This document shows positions 9,131-19,766 of a DNA stretch of 64,000 nt, one piece after another; position 1 is the first letter of the stretch, and every line of letters starts with the position of its first letter. Origin of the DNA: Aminobacter aganoensis. Lineage in GTDB: Bacteria > Pseudomonadota > Alphaproteobacteria > Rhizobiales > Rhizobiaceae. The stretch lies in the NCBI RefSeq assembly GCF_014206975.1, contig NZ_JACHOU010000008.1, positions 62,001-126,000 of the forward strand, given 5' to 3'. The translations under genes and the position numbers were made by a program. The notes under the pieces are model-generated. The model had not been told where the DNA came from and made no database searches. It was given only the letters and a program-made list of their open reading frames with translations.

Positions 9131-10510
9131 CTACTTCACCTCATCAGCCGGGTAGGGCGTCCGCAATAGCACCGCCAGACCGATCACGAAGAAGATGATG
9201 ATCATCGCCATGCCGAGGCGTGGCGAACCGCTCAATGCGGTCACCGTCGCGACCGCGAAAGGCGCGACGAAGCTGGTCGCCCGGCCCGACAGCGCATAGA
9301 GCCCGAAATAACGCCCCGCCTCGTCGGCCGAGACGCTGCGCGCCATGTAGGATCGTGACGAGGCCTGCACCGGACCGAAGGCGATGCCGACCAGCAAGCC
9401 GAAGGCGATGTAGGCCTTTTCCGCCGGCGTGCCGAACAGCCCGCCGGTGTCGGCGCCAGGCATCTGCCAGATGCCGAACAGCGTGTAGCCCGGCCCGGTC
9501 GAGACGATGCCGATGGTGGCGATCGTCAGCAGGATGAGTGAGACCACGACCACCACCTTCGAGCCGAACCCGGTGTCGAGACGGCTGGCGACGAGACAGC
9601 CGAAGATGGCGACGACGTTGAGGATGATGCCGTAGATGCCGATCTCGGTGATGGTCCAGCCGAACATCGCCGCGGCGAATGCGCCGCCGAGCCCGAGCAG
9701 TGCGTTGACGCCGTCCTGGTAGATCATGCGGGCGACCAGGAAGCGGAAGATACCGGTGCGCTTGCGCACCTCGCCCAATGTCGACCTGAGCTCGCTCAGG
9801 CCCAGGCGCACGGCCGGGCGGATGGCGATGCCCTTGCCGCTGTCGGGCGTGAGCAGGAACATGGGCAGGATGAAGATCAGGTACCACAATGCCGAGATCG
9901 GGCCGGTGGCGCGTGCATCCTCGCCGAATTTCGGATCGATGCCGAACAGCGGGTCGGCGCCGATAATGGTCTTGCCGGTCTCGGGCGATGCCGCCAGGAA
10001 GCCGACGACGAAGACCAGAACGATCATGCCGCCGAGATAACCTAGACCCCAGGCGATGTTCGAAATCTTGCCGATCTCGTCCTTCGCCACCAGGCGCGGC
10101 ATCATCGAATCGTTGAACACGATCGAAAACTCCGCCGCTACCGAGGCGAGCGAAAAAAGCAAGACGATCGGCACCAATGGCGAGCCGGGTTCGGCGTACC
10201 AGAGCAGACACAGGCTGATGATCTTGATCGCGGCGAAGAAGGCGATCCATGGCTTGCGCGGCCCTGTCTGGTCGGCGATCGAGCCGAGCACCGGCGACAG
10301 GATGGCGATGACGAAGCCGGCAGCGGCGATGCCGTAGCCCCAGGCCGCCTGGCCCATGGCCGGATCGGTCGCCATGCGCGAGACGAAATAGGGGCCGAAG
10401 ATGAAAGTGGTGACCACGGTGAAGAAAGGTTGCGCCGCCCAGTCGAACAGCATCCAGCCCCAGACGCCACGCCGCGGCGTACGTTGAACCACCATCGTCT
10501 CAGCCATCAT
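9131..10510 (-). CDS. MFS transporter, UMF1/ATG22-like family
   Basis: A 459-residue integral membrane protein with about 12 hydrophobic segments. The opening GVWGWMLFDWAAQPFFTVVTTFIFGPYF is typical of the UMF1 (ATG22-like) branch, whose fungal members export amino acids from the vacuole; the bacterial substrate is unknown. The loop SIADQTGPRKPWIAFF is the A-like motif between segments 2 and 3. Two adjacent ATG codons follow a GGAGG site; the second (10507) has better spacing. The gene is convergent with purH and separated from it by the repeat element. Confidence 0.85.
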   Translation of the reverse strand: MMAETMVVQRTPRRGVWGWMLFDWAAQPFFTVVTTFIFGPYFVSRMATDPAMGQAAWGYGIAAAGFVIAILSPVLGSIADQTGPRKPWIAFFAAIKIISLCLLWYAEPGSPLVPIVLLFSLASVAAEFSIVFNDSMMPRLVAKDEIGKISNIAWGLGYLGGMIVLVFVVGFLAASPETGKTIIGADPLFGIDPKFGEDARATGPISALWYLIFILPMFLLTPDSGKGIAIRPAVRLGLSELRSTLGEVRKRTGIFRFLVARMIYQDGVNALLGLGGAFAAAMFGWTITEIGIYGIILNVVAIFGCLVASRLDTGFGSKVVVVVSLILLTIATIGIVSTGPGYTLFGIWQMPGADTGGLFGTPAEKAYIAFGLLVGIAFGPVQASSRSYMARSVSADEAGRYFGLYALSGRATSFVAPFAVATVTALSGSPRLGMAMIIIFFVIGLAVLLRTPYPADEVK

Positions 10511-10624
10511 CCCTCCACGCGCGCCGCATCTGCGCGTCGTTGCGAGCTATAACGCAGTTCGCTTGCGTGGTCCTTGAGGAAATGCCCGCCGCGATTTTCC
10601 GCGGCAGGCCGGTTTGATAGGCCA

Positions 10625-13600
10625 CTACCGGCCCGACAGGTCGCTCATCAGGCCGGCGGCAACCGTCAGCTTCGACACACTGATGTCGCCGCCCTCGGTC
10701 AGCGCCTGCAGCCTTTCGCGGGTACGGTTGATGCGCTCGCCACCGGCGTCGAGCCAGGCAGCGACAGGATCGGCAGCCGAGCCGAAGCCGGTAAGGGCTG
10801 CAACCGCGATGCCGCGCCGTGCCGCGCCGATCGTGTCCGACGCCCGGGAAAGAGCCAGCCCCTCATAATAGTCGGAGCTCGATATCGCATTGGCGGCGTC
10901 TTCGATGCGCGGAATGCGGAACGCCTCGCTGACGGCGAAGAACGACTTGGCTGCCGCGACGATGTCGGCCTTGGCCGTCTTGGCCACCAGAGCGATGTCA
11001 GGCACCAGTTCGCCGACTTCGAGCAGCGACAGCCGCTCGGCCAGTTTCTCGGGCGCACCGGCAGCCGCAAAGCCCGCCTTCCGCTTCTGGATGCGGTCCT
11101 GGGTGAAGGCAGGCAGCATGCCGGCAAACTTGTGCTCGAGCGCCGCCCGAGCCTGGTGCAGCTCGGCGATGCGACTTGCCAGCGGCGCGTCGCCGTGGTC
11201 GTTCCTGAGGTACCAGCCGCATGTCGCAAACAGCAGCCGGCTCACAGCCTGGTAGAGGTCGAGCTGCGTCGTGCCATCGACGACATTGTCCAGCGCGTCG
11301 ATCTCGGCATAGAGCCCGGGCAGCGCAAAGCCGTCGCGCACGACCGCAAAGACCCGCGCCACGTCCGCCGCCGACCGGCCGCTCGCTTCCTGCAGGCGGT
11401 TGACGAAGGACGGCCCGCCGCGATTGACGAGATCGTTCACCAGCACGCGCGTGATGATCTCGCGGCGCAGCCGGTGGCCGCCGATCTCCGCCTCGTATTT
11501 CCTGGCCATGCGACCGGGGAAATAGCCCATCAGGTCGCGTGCGAACTGGGCATCGTCGGGCAGGTCGCTGGCGACGATGTCGGAGAACAGCACGATCTTG
11601 GCATAGGCGAGCAGCACGCCGAGCTCGGGTCGGGTCAGCGCCTCGCCGCGCGTCTGGCGCTCGGCCAGCGCAGCCTGGCTCGGCAGGTTCTCTACCGCGC
11701 GGTCGAGCAGGCCGCGCGCTTCGAGCGCGCTCATGAAGCGCCCCTGATGCGCGATGTCCTGGATGCCGCGCCGGGCGGCGAGAGACAACGCCAGCGTCTG
11801 CTCGTAGTTGTTGGCCAGCACCAGCCCCGCCACCTCCTCGGTCATCTCGGCGAGCAGCTTGTTGCGCGCCAGGCGCTGGAGCGAACCGGAGCGCATCGCC
11901 GAAGCCAGGGCAATCTTGATGTTGACCTCGACGTCGGACGAATTCACGCCGCCCGAATTGTCGATGGCGTCCGAATTGCAGCGCCCTCCCTTGAGCCCGA
12001 ATTCGATGCGCGCCCGTTGCGTCGTGCCGAGATTGGCGCCTTCGCCGATGACCTTGGCGCGAACCTCGCTGGCCGTCGCGCGGATCGCGTCGTTGGCCCG
12101 GTCGCCGGCCTCCTGGTTCGTTTCGCCGGTTGCCCGGACATAGGTGCCGATGCCGCCGAACCACAACAGGTCCACCGGCGCCCGCAGGATGGCACTCATG
12201 ATCTCGGTCGGCGAAGCGGTGGTCTTCTCCAGTCCGATCGCAGCAGCAGCAGCCGCGGGCAGCGTCACCGATTTCTGCGTCCGTGGGACGATCACCCCGC
12301 CGACCGACAGCTTCGACTTGTCATAGTCCTGCCAGCTCGAACGCGGCAGGGCGAACATGCGCTTGCGCTCGGCAAACGACGCCGCCATGTCGGGATCGGG
12401 ATCGATGAAGATGTCGCGATGGTCGAAGGCCGCGATCAGCCTGGTCTGCTCGGACAACAGCATGCCATTGCCGAACACGTCGCCCGACATGTCGCCGACA
12501 CCGACGGTGGTGAACGGCGACGTCTGGATGTCGCGGTTCATCTCGCGGAAATGCCGCTTCACCGCCTCCCAGGCGCCGCGCGCGGTGATGCCCATCTTCT
12601 TGTGGTCGTAGCCGGCCGAGCCGCCCGACGCGAACGCGTCGTCGAGCCAGAAGCCATGCTTCTCGCTGATGCCGTTGGCAGTGTCCGAGAAGGTTGCGGT
12701 GCCCTTGTCGGCGGCGACGACGAAATAGGAATCGTCGACGTCGCGCCGCACCACGTCCTTTGGCGGCACGACCTTGTCGCCGTCGATATTGTCGGTGATC
12801 GACAGCATCGACGAGACGAAGTTGATGTAGGCCGCCCGGCCCGCCTCGAAGGTGGCATCGCGGCTGCCGCCGACCGGCAACCGCTTCGGGAAGAAGCCGC
12901 CCTTGGCGCCGACCGGCACGATGACGGCGTTCTTGACCTGCTGTGCCTTCACCAGGCCCAGCACTTCGGTGCGGTAGTCCTGTGCCCGGTCCGACCAGCG
13001 CAGGCCGCCGCGCGCCACCGGGCCAAAGCGCAGGTGCACGCCCTCGACCTCGGAACCGTAGACGAAGATCTCGCGCCACGGCCGCGGCTCGGGCAGGCCG
13101 TCAACGCTGCGCGAATCGAGCTTGATCGCCAGCGACTGGCCCCGTTCCTTCTTGCCGGCGACGAAGTGGTTGGTCCTGAGCGACGCCTCGATCAGGTTGA
13201 CGTAGCGACGGATGATGGTGTCGTCGTCGATGTTAGGGACCGCTTCCAGCGCATCCTTGATCTTGGCCTTGAGATGCTTGGCCGTGACCAGCCCGTCTTT
13301 TTCCTGCGCCGGGTCGAGCCTGGCGAGGAACAGCTGGTGCAGGCCGCGCGCGATATCGGGATAGCGGTTGAGCGCCGCGGCGATGAAATCCTGGCTCTGC
13401 GGAATGCCGGCCTGCTGCAGATAGCGGCCATAGGCGCGCAGGATGACGATCTCGTTGGCGCCGAGCCCCGCCGTCTGCGCCAGCGCGTTGTAGCCGTCAT
13501 TGTCGGCATCGCCGGTCCACACCGACAGGAATACCTCCTCGAACAGCAGTCCGCCGTCGGCGAGGTCGATCGGCTGGCCGTAGGCGTTCTCCAGCTCCAT

Positions 13601-15409
13601 GTCGTGAATGAAGATCTGGTCTTCGCCCTTTTCGCCGAGCTCGAAGGTACGCTCGCTGATCACCCGGAAGCCCATGTTCTCGAGCAGGGGCACGCGCCGC
13701 GACAGCGCCACCGGCGCGCCGTGGTGGTAGATCTTCAGCGAAGCCTGTTCCGGGGCCTGGCCGGCGTCGCGGTAGCAATCGATGACGATCGGGTTGGCGG
13801 CGCTGACGGTGGTGATCCGCTCGGCGTCGAGCAGGGCGGCCGTCGGCGAGAAACTGTTCTGGTAGTCCTGCGGAAAATGGCTGGCGACACTGACCAGCGA
13901 CGCGGGCGAACCCGCCTCCGCCGACGCTTCGCGCAGCCCGTCTTCCCAGGTCGTGACGATGTCGCGGATCGCCGCTTCGATTGCCGATTGCTCGACCTTG
14001 GGCGTCTTGCCGCCGGAGCGGCCGATGATGAAGTGCACACGCGCCAGCCCGCCTTCGGGGAAGGCCGGGTAATAGGCAGACAGGCGGCCTTCGAACACCT
14101 TCTTGAGATAGGCGCCGATCCGCTCGCGCGCGACCGAATCGTAGCGGTCGCGCGGCACGAAGACGAGAACCGAGACGAAGCGGTCGAACTGGTCGACGCG
14201 AACCAGCGCGCGAACGCGTGGCCGCTCGACCAGGCCGAGGATTGCCTCGGCATGCTTGCGCAACGTCGGCACCGCGATTTGGAAAAGCTCGTCGCGCGGA
14301 TAGGATTCAAGCACGTTGATCAGTGCCTTGCCGGAATGATCGGCGGGATCGAAACCCGATTTATGTATCACCGTCTCGGCCTTGGACCGCAGATAGGGGA
14401 TCTTCATCACCGACCGTGTGTAGGCCGTCGAGGTGAACAGGCCGACGATGCGCAACTCGCCCGAAAGCTGGCCCTTGGCGTCGTACGTCTTGACGCCGAT
14501 GTAGTCGAGATAGGCACGGCGGTGCACGGCCGACTTGGCATTGGCCTTGGTGACGATCAGCGGATCGGGGCCATGCAGGAAGACACGGATTTCCGGCGTC
14601 GTCGACATCGCAGCGACGGTGTCGCGGCGCAGAACCAGCACGTCGGGGTCGGCGAGGATACCCAGGCCCGGCTTGTCGGCGCGCTCCAGCGTTCCGCTCT
14701 TCTCGCCGCCCGAATATTTGAACTCGCGCATGCCGAGGAAGGTGAAATTGTCATCGCGCAGCCATTCGAGGAAGGCGATCGCCTCGAGCACCGCGTTCTT
14801 GTCGAGCGGGATCGGCGCATAGCGGAATTCCGAGATCGCCTGGTCGAGCCGAGCCAGCATCCGCTTCCAATCGGTCACGGCGGCGCGGACCTGGCCGAGC
14901 AGCTTCTTCAGCCGCTCGCGCAGCGCTTCCGCGGCGTCCTTGCCGAGCAGCGGGATGTGGACATGGATGACGCTCAGCTTGTCGGCACCCTGGTCGCCCT
15001 TGCCGTCGCTCAGGATCTCGTCGACGCCGGTACGGCCGTGGCGCACGCGCAGCACGGGATGGGTGACGAGTACCGGCTCGCCGGCTGCCTCGGTGATCTC
15101 GCCGAGGACCGAATCGAACAGGAACGGCATGTTGTCGTTGACGACGGTGACGACAGTCACCGGCCGGCCGTGCCGGATCACGCCCCCGCCGGTCTCGATG
15201 TCGATCACCGACGACCCCTTGCGGTGCTTGAGAACCGCCTGCTCGGCCAGGTGAGCCGCGCGCTCCAGCATGCCGGGTTCGTAGTCGGCCACATCCTCGG
15301 CAGGAGCGCGGCCAAGCAGGAGTTCAAGAATTTGTGGGGGTTTGGCGGAGGATTTGGAGGACGATGCAGTCTTGGCAGGTTTCGCCTTCGACTTCACTGA
15401 TGCGGCCAT
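10625..15409 (-). CDS. NAD-specific glutamate dehydrogenase, large (about 180 kDa) type
   Basis: A 1594-residue enzyme that converts glutamate to 2-oxoglutarate and ammonia with NAD, the catabolic GDH of proteobacteria (GdhB in Pseudomonas, GdhZ in Caulobacter). A long N-terminal regulatory half with ACT-like regions (LVRVDQFDRFVSVLVFVPRDRYDS) precedes the catalytic core, in which GAKGGFFPK near residue 836 carries the substrate-binding lysine. The dinucleotide-binding region follows (KVIGEGANLGTTQRARIEFGLKGGRCNSDAIDNSGGVNSSD). The start at 15409 (MAASVKSKAKPAKT) has GGGAGA upstream; the frame continues to 15523 but that extension looks untranslated. A long mirror-image open frame on the plus strand is a codon-bias artefact. 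Confidence 0.95.
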   Translation of the reverse strand: MAASVKSKAKPAKTASSSKSSAKPPQILELLLGRAPAEDVADYEPGMLERAAHLAEQAVLKHRKGSSVIDIETGGGVIRHGRPVTVVTVVNDNMPFLFDSVLGEITEAAGEPVLVTHPVLRVRHGRTGVDEILSDGKGDQGADKLSVIHVHIPLLGKDAAEALRERLKKLLGQVRAAVTDWKRMLARLDQAISEFRYAPIPLDKNAVLEAIAFLEWLRDDNFTFLGMREFKYSGGEKSGTLERADKPGLGILADPDVLVLRRDTVAAMSTTPEIRVFLHGPDPLIVTKANAKSAVHRRAYLDYIGVKTYDAKGQLSGELRIVGLFTSTAYTRSVMKIPYLRSKAETVIHKSGFDPADHSGKALINVLESYPRDELFQIAVPTLRKHAEAILGLVERPRVRALVRVDQFDRFVSVLVFVPRDRYDSVARERIGAYLKKVFEGRLSAYYPAFPEGGLARVHFIIGRSGGKTPKVEQSAIEAAIRDIVTTWEDGLREASAEAGSPASLVSVASHFPQDYQNSFSPTAALLDAERITTVSAANPIVIDCYRDAGQAPEQASLKIYHHGAPVALSRRVPLLENMGFRVISERTFELGEKGEDQIFIHDMELENAYGQPIDLADGGLLFEEVFLSVWTGDADNDGYNALAQTAGLGANEIVILRAYGRYLQQAGIPQSQDFIAAALNRYPDIARGLHQLFLARLDPAQEKDGLVTAKHLKAKIKDALEAVPNIDDDTIIRRYVNLIEASLRTNHFVAGKKERGQSLAIKLDSRSVDGLPEPRPWREIFVYGSEVEGVHLRFGPVARGGLRWSDRAQDYRTEVLGLVKAQQVKNAVIVPVGAKGGFFPKRLPVGGSRDATFEAGRAAYINFVSSMLSITDNIDGDKVVPPKDVVRRDVDDSYFVVAADKGTATFSDTANGISEKHGFWLDDAFASGGSAGYDHKKMGITARGAWEAVKRHFREMNRDIQTSPFTTVGVGDMSGDVFGNGMLLSEQTRLIAAFDHRDIFIDPDPDMAASFAERKRMFALPRSSWQDYDKSKLSVGGVIVPRTQKSVTLPAAAAAAIGLEKTTASPTEIMSAILRAPVDLLWFGGIGTYVRATGETNQEAGDRANDAIRATASEVRAKVIGEGANLGTTQRARIEFGLKGGRCNSDAIDNSGGVNSSDVEVNIKIALASAMRSGSLQRLARNKLLAEMTEEVAGLVLANNYEQTLALSLAARRGIQDIAHQGRFMSALEARGLLDRAVENLPSQAALAERQTRGEALTRPELGVLLAYAKIVLFSDIVASDLPDDAQFARDLMGYFPGRMARKYEAEIGGHRLRREIITRVLVNDLVNRGGPSFVNRLQEASGRSAADVARVFAVVRDGFALPGLYAEIDALDNVVDGTTQLDLYQAVSRLLFATCGWYLRNDHGDAPLASRIAELHQARAALEHKFAGMLPAFTQDRIQKRKAGFAAAGAPEKLAERLSLLEVGELVPDIALVAKTAKADIVAAAKSFFAVSEAFRIPRIEDAANAISSSDYYEGLALSRASDTIGAARRGIAVAALTGFGSAADPVAAWLDAGGERINRTRERLQALTEGGDISVSKLTVAAGLMSDLSGR

Positions 15410-15597
15410 GACGTTAGTTTCTCCCGTCCCGTCATATGCTTTTGCGACTATCGTAGCAGATGGCCCGCGTTTAGCGACAAAGGTTTGACGGAACGTTTGC
15501 AAAAATGCCTGCGCAGCGGGCACGCCGTGCCTGCTTTTGAGGCTGACGCAACGTCCTCAGGGCCTCCCGCTGCCAATCCCTGCCGAGAAAACCGGCA

Positions 15598-16209
15598 CTA
15601 TCTGGCGGCAATCGCCGCAGCCGCTCCAGCCATCGTCGTCGCGCTGACGCGATTGGCGATTCGCATTGCCCGATTGCTCCTCAGCAGCTTGCGCGCCTGC
15701 GCAGCCGCAAGCACCCAGCACAGGTCGATGGCGATCAGCACCGCAGCCATCGTCAGCGTCAGTTCCAGCCAGCCGACAACTGTGACGGAAGCGAGATCGA
15801 TGATGGTCGGCAGCAGCGCGAGGTAGAACATCATGATCTTGGGATTACCCAAGGTCACGGCCATGCCGGCAGCGAACAGCCGGACTGCCGAATCCTGGCG
15901 CGGCATCTCGCCTTCACGCGCCTCGACCGGTGCGGTCCACATCTTCCAGGCGAGGTAGACGAGATAGGCGACGCCAAGCCATTTCACGATCACGAACGCC
16001 AGGTGGAAAGATTGCGCCACGAATGCGAGCCCGAACACCGCCAGCGACAGCCAGATCGCCTCCCCCATCCACATCGCCGCCAGGAACGGCAGCACGTCGC
16101 GAAAACCCTTCGAGATCACCCGTGCAACCAGGGCGGCGATCGACGGGCCGGGCGAACCCGCCGCCACCAGCAATGCGCCGGCAAAGATCAGAAGCGAAGT
16201 CGTTTCCAT
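15598..16209 (-). CDS. LysE/RhtB-family amino acid exporter
   Basis: A 203-residue inner-membrane protein with six hydrophobic segments. It shows the family N-terminus LLIFAGALLVAAGSPGPSIAALVARVISKGFRDVLPFLAAMWMGEAIW and the mid-protein signature AAGMAVTLGNPKIMMFYLALLP (G-N-P-K). These carriers export amino acids or homoserine lactones by proton exchange; the substrate cannot be read from sequence. Start 16209 follows GGGGAAAAG; upstream sequence in the same frame is not coding. Confidence 0.9.
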   Translation of the reverse strand: METTSLLIFAGALLVAAGSPGPSIAALVARVISKGFRDVLPFLAAMWMGEAIWLSLAVFGLAFVAQSFHLAFVIVKWLGVAYLVYLAWKMWTAPVEAREGEMPRQDSAVRLFAAGMAVTLGNPKIMMFYLALLPTIIDLASVTVVGWLELTLTMAAVLIAIDLCWVLAAAQARKLLRSNRAMRIANRVSATTMAGAAAAIAAR

Positions 16210-16415
16210 CGTCTTTTCCCCTTGAACTGGCAGCCAGAACTTATGCCAACGGCAAGATCTTGCAACCGGCGGACGATGCCGGCCGCAATGGCGAGATTTT
16301 GACGGAACCGGGCACCGGACGGCGCTTGCCCGCGACAGGCTTCGGGCGGATGGTGCGTCCTGCGCTGGCAAGATGCCGGGTGGCCGGCCTGTCGGCACGC
16401 CACGGGAGGTATGTC

Positions 16416-16730
16416 ATGGCCAAGTTTCTCTTCGTCTATCACGGCGGTGCGATACCGCAGTCGCAGGAAGAAGGCGCAACGGTGATGAAGGCCTGGATGG
16501 ACTGGTTTGCCGCCCTGGGAGCGGCCGTCGTCGATGGCGGTGCACCGGTCGGCACGTCCCAGACGGTCGCCGCCAATGGCGCCGTCAGCAATGATGGCGG
16601 CGCCAATCCGGTGAGCGGCTACTCGGTCTTCGATGCGAAAGATGCCGCCGACGCTGCGCGCATCACCAAGGGTTGCCCGATCCTTGCCGCCGGCGGTTCG
16701 GTCGAGGTGGCGCCGATCATCGAGATGTGA
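16416..16730 (+). CDS. YCII-related domain protein
   Basis: A 104-residue protein (MAKFLFVYHGGAIPQSQEEGATVMKAWMDWFAALGAAVVDGG...) matching the YCII/DGPF-like dimeric ferredoxin fold. The segment NPVSGYSVFDAKDAADAARITKGCPILAAGGSVEVAPI is the usual C-terminal half, including the CP..AGGSVEV pattern. Members act as small metabolic enzymes or bind small molecules; no reaction is assigned here. The ATG at 16416 has a GGGAGG site seven bases upstream. It is a single gene ended by the strong terminator just downstream. Confidence 0.85.
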   Translation: MAKFLFVYHGGAIPQSQEEGATVMKAWMDWFAALGAAVVDGGAPVGTSQTVAANGAVSNDGGANPVSGYSVFDAKDAADAARITKGCPILAAGGSVEVAPIIEM

Positions 16731-16757
16731 CAATCGACGCGATCCTGTCTTGCAAAC

Positions 16758-16792
16758 AAAAAAGGGCGCCTCCAGTGGAGACGCCCTTTTTT
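16758..16792. terminator. Bidirectional Rho-independent terminator
   Basis: AAAAAAGGGCG on the left pairs with CGCCCTTTTTT on the right, with inner CTCC/GGAG pairing and an AGT loop. It has A- and T-runs on both sides, so it can end the YCII gene (plus) and typA (minus), which converge here. Confidence 0.85.
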
Positions 16793-16810
16793 GGTTCATG
16801 TCGGGTTGGC

Positions 16811-18631
16811 TTATGCCGCGCCCTTCGACTTTTCGAAGCGCTTGCGCTCGTTCGGGTCGAGATAGAGCTTGCGCAGGCGGATGGTCTTCGGCGTCACCTC
16901 GACCAGCTCGTCGTCCTGGATCCAGGCCAGGGCGCGCTCGAGCGTCATGCGGATCGGCGGCGTCAGGCGAACGGCTTCATCCTTGCCGGCGGCGCGGATG
17001 TTGGTCAGCTTCTTGCCCTTCAGCACGTTGACTTCGAGGTCATTGTCGCGGCTGTGGATGCCGATGATCATGCCCTGATAGACCTTGACGCCGGCGTCGA
17101 TGACCATCGGGCCGCGATCTTCGAGGTTCCACATGGCGAACGCCACCGACTCGCCCTGGTCGTTGGAGATCAGCACGCCATTGGTACGGCCGGGCAGCTC
17201 GCCCTTGTAGGGCTGGTAAGAGTGGAACAGGCGGTTCATGACGGCCGTGCCGCGCGTATCGGTGAGCAGCTCCGACTGATAGCCGATCAGGCCGCGCGTC
17301 GGCGCGTGGAACACCAGGCGCTGGCGGTTGCCGCCCGAAGGACGCAGCTCGACCATCTCGGCCTTGCGCTCCGACATCTTCTGCACGACGACGCCGGCAT
17401 GCTCCTCGTCGACGTCGATGACGACTTCTTCGACGGGCTCGAGCAGTTCGCCGTTCTCATCCTTCTGCATGACCACGCGCGGACGCGACACGGCCAGCTC
17501 GAAGCCTTCGCGGCGCATCGTTTCGATCAGCACCGCAAGCTGCAATTCGCCACGACCGGACACGAAGAACGAGTCCTTGTCCGGCGACTCTTCGATCCTG
17601 AGCGCGACGTTGCCTTCTGCTTCCTTCATCAGGCGGTCGCGAATGACGCGGCTGGTCACCTTGTCGCCCTCGGTGCCGGCCAGCGGCGAATCGTTGACGA
17701 TGAAGGACATGGTGACGGTTGGCGGATCGATCGGCTGCGCGGCCATCGGCGCGTTCACCGACGGATCGCAGAAGGTGTCGGCGACGGTGCCCTTCGAAAG
17801 ACCGGCAATGGCGACGATGTCGCCTGCGTGGGCCTCTTCGATCGGCTGGCGTTCGATGCCGCGGAAGGCGAGGATCTTGGTAACGCGGCCGTTTTCCAGC
17901 AGCGTGCCGTCATGGTGCAGCACCTTGACAGCCTGGTTCGGCTTCAGCGTGCCGGCCTCGATGCGGCCGGTGATGATGCGGCCGAGGAACGGGTTGGCCT
18001 CGAGGATGGTGCCGATCATGCGGAACGGGCCGGGATTAACCGTCGGCGCCGGAACATGCTTGAGCACGAGGTCGAACAGCGGTGCCAGGCCCTGGTCCTT
18101 CGGGCCTTCCGGATTCTCGGAAACCCAGCCATCGCGGCCCGAACCGTAGAGGATCGGGAAGTCGAGCTGCTCGTCGGTGGCGTCGAGCGCCGCGAACAGG
18201 TCGAACACCTCGTTGATGACTTCCTGGTGGCGGGCGTCGGGACGGTCGATCTTGTTGATGACGACGATCGGGCGGAGGCCGACCTTGAGCGCCTTGCCGA
18301 CCACGAACTTGGTCTGCGGCATCGGGCCTTCTGCAGCGTCGACAAGCACGATGGCGCTGTCGACCATCGACAGGATGCGCTCGACTTCACCGCCGAAATC
18401 GGCGTGGCCCGGCGTGTCAACGATGTTGATGCGGGTCTCTTTCCAATCGACCGAGGTCGCCTTGGCCAGGATGGTGATGCCGCGTTCTTTTTCGATATCG
18501 CCCGAGTCCATCGCGCGCTCGGCGACGCGCTGATTTTCACGGAAAGAACCGGATTGCTTGAGGAGCGCATCGACGAGCGTGGTCTTGCCATGGTCGACGT
18601 GCGCGATGATCGCGATATTGCGGAGGTTCAT
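16811..18631 (-). CDS. typA: Translational GTPase TypA/BipA
   Basis: A 606-residue ribosome-binding GTPase needed for stress and low-temperature growth and for 50S assembly. The N-terminal G domain has [10 protein letters not shown] (G1, about residues 10-19), [14 protein letters not shown] (G3) and NKIDRPDAR (G4). Domain II (beta barrel) follows, then the EF-G-like domains and the BipA-specific C-terminus ([21 protein letters not shown]). The start at 18631 is the standard [15 protein letters not shown]. The Rsm22-like gene lies upstream on the same strand with a 132-base gap. Confidence 0.97.
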   Translation of the reverse strand: MNLRNIAIIAHVDHGKTTLVDALLKQSGSFRENQRVAERAMDSGDIEKERGITILAKATSVDWKETRINIVDTPGHADFGGEVERILSMVDSAIVLVDAAEGPMPQTKFVVGKALKVGLRPIVVINKIDRPDARHQEVINEVFDLFAALDATDEQLDFPILYGSGRDGWVSENPEGPKDQGLAPLFDLVLKHVPAPTVNPGPFRMIGTILEANPFLGRIITGRIEAGTLKPNQAVKVLHHDGTLLENGRVTKILAFRGIERQPIEEAHAGDIVAIAGLSKGTVADTFCDPSVNAPMAAQPIDPPTVTMSFIVNDSPLAGTEGDKVTSRVIRDRLMKEAEGNVALRIEESPDKDSFFVSGRGELQLAVLIETMRREGFELAVSRPRVVMQKDENGELLEPVEEVVIDVDEEHAGVVVQKMSERKAEMVELRPSGGNRQRLVFHAPTRGLIGYQSELLTDTRGTAVMNRLFHSYQPYKGELPGRTNGVLISNDQGESVAFAMWNLEDRGPMVIDAGVKVYQGMIIGIHSRDNDLEVNVLKGKKLTNIRAAGKDEAVRLTPPIRMTLERALAWIQDDELVEVTPKTIRLRKLYLDPNERKRFEKSKGAA

Positions 18632-18763
18632 ATGTCTACTCGGGAGCGTTGCGGGCACTGCCTGTCGACGCGCCGCGTTTCGTGTGGGCGGGCTCATACA
18701 GCTTTTTTCGCAAATGCGAAAGGGGGGCGGGCAAATCGACTGATTTTCCTTCGCCCCGCAAGG

Positions 18764-19720
18764 CTACAAAATGTCGCCCCAGTCGACCCGGCGCGCCGTC
18801 CTGAACTGGTCGCCGTCGCGCTTGGTCAGGAGTTTTTCGACGAGGGAGCCATCGCTCTGGCAAAGCTTCAGCTGGATCTTTCCCGAGCCGCCGCGCGCTG
18901 GCGCCAGCACCCGGGCGGCATGCGTGTCGGCGGGCAGGCGCGATGCCGCAAGGAAGATGTACTTCTCGTCTTCCCAGGGCACGTCGCCGCGCTTGGTCAG
19001 GCGATGAACGCGCGAGCGCGCCACGCGCCGCGAAAAATGGCACCAGTCGGGTTCGACGATCGGGCAGGCCTGGCTGTGCGGACAAGGTGCCGCCAGATGC
19101 CCACCCAGCTCGACGAGCCGCGACCGCACCCCGACGATCCGTCGCCAGCCGGCCGGCGTGCCCGGCTCGACGATGACCAAGAGCCCCGAGGTCGCAGCCC
19201 ACAGCCGCTCGATCAGGGTCAGCCCTTCGGCCGGCGAAAGCTCGTCCAGCACATAGGCCAGCGTCACCAGTTCGGCTTTTTCGGCGTCGAAGCTCTTGGA
19301 GGCATCCGCTGCTCGCCACTCGACATCGACACCCGCATGCGCCGAAAGCTCCTCTCCGACCTTCCGGATCGGCTGGCTGGCTTCGAGCATCGTCGCCGAG
19401 GCAAGCGTCGGCCAGCAGTCGGCGGCGGCCCAAAGTGCCGTGCCGGGCCCGGCGCCGACGTCGAGCAGGCTCTTCGGCTCGAAATCCGGCATAAGCTCGG
19501 CCGCGCTCTCGAGGCTCGCCCTGACCGCGGCAAATGTCGCCGGCAGCCGTGTCGCCAGATAGGCACGGGCAAACATCTCGTCGGACAGGTGCAGGCGGCC
19601 ATCGCGCGTCTCGGCGCGATAGCGGCTCGACAGCGTGTCGGCGGCGCACTGCAACTCGGCCAGCGGCACGCCTTCCAGCGCCCGGTCGACCGCCGCCCGC
19701 AATGCTGCCGGTAGTTCCAT
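18764..19720 (-). CDS. Rsm22-family putative rRNA methyltransferase
   Basis: A 318-residue protein resembling Rsm22/METTL17, SAM-dependent methyltransferase-fold proteins associated with the small ribosomal subunit. SLLDVGAGPGTALWAAADCWP (about residues 76-96) is SAM motif I. The cysteine cluster CPHSQACP...WCHFSRR (about residues 206-225) is the metal or Fe-S binding region of the family. Start 19720 (MELPAALRAAV) is preferred over the extended frame to 19819, which runs into repeat sequence. It may share a transcript with typA. The rRNA target is unproven in bacteria. Confidence 0.85.
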   Translation of the reverse strand: MELPAALRAAVDRALEGVPLAELQCAADTLSSRYRAETRDGRLHLSDEMFARAYLATRLPATFAAVRASLESAAELMPDFEPKSLLDVGAGPGTALWAAADCWPTLASATMLEASQPIRKVGEELSAHAGVDVEWRAADASKSFDAEKAELVTLAYVLDELSPAEGLTLIERLWAATSGLLVIVEPGTPAGWRRIVGVRSRLVELGGHLAAPCPHSQACPIVEPDWCHFSRRVARSRVHRLTKRGDVPWEDEKYIFLAASRLPADTHAARVLAPARGGSGKIQLKLCQSDGSLVEKLLTKRDGDQFRTARRVDWGDIL

Positions 19721-19766
19721 CTTTGTCCTATTCCTAATGCTCTTGGTGGTGTTGATACACCCACCC

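Noticed and set aside
10574-15400. A 1608-codon plus-strand open frame opposite the glutamate dehydrogenase gene
   Set aside because: It mirrors the real gene and is rich in Arg, Asp, Gly and His as expected from reading GC-biased codons backwards. No domain is recognisable, and the minus-strand product is an unmistakable GDH.
18705-18720. TTTTCGC / GCGAAA hairpin near the end of the Rsm22-like gene
   Set aside because: The T run is on the wrong side of the stem for either flanking gene, so it is not called a terminator.
16673-19714. Long plus-strand open frame across typA and the Rsm22-like gene
   Set aside because: Antisense shadow of two conserved genes, crossing their intergenic space; no family features.
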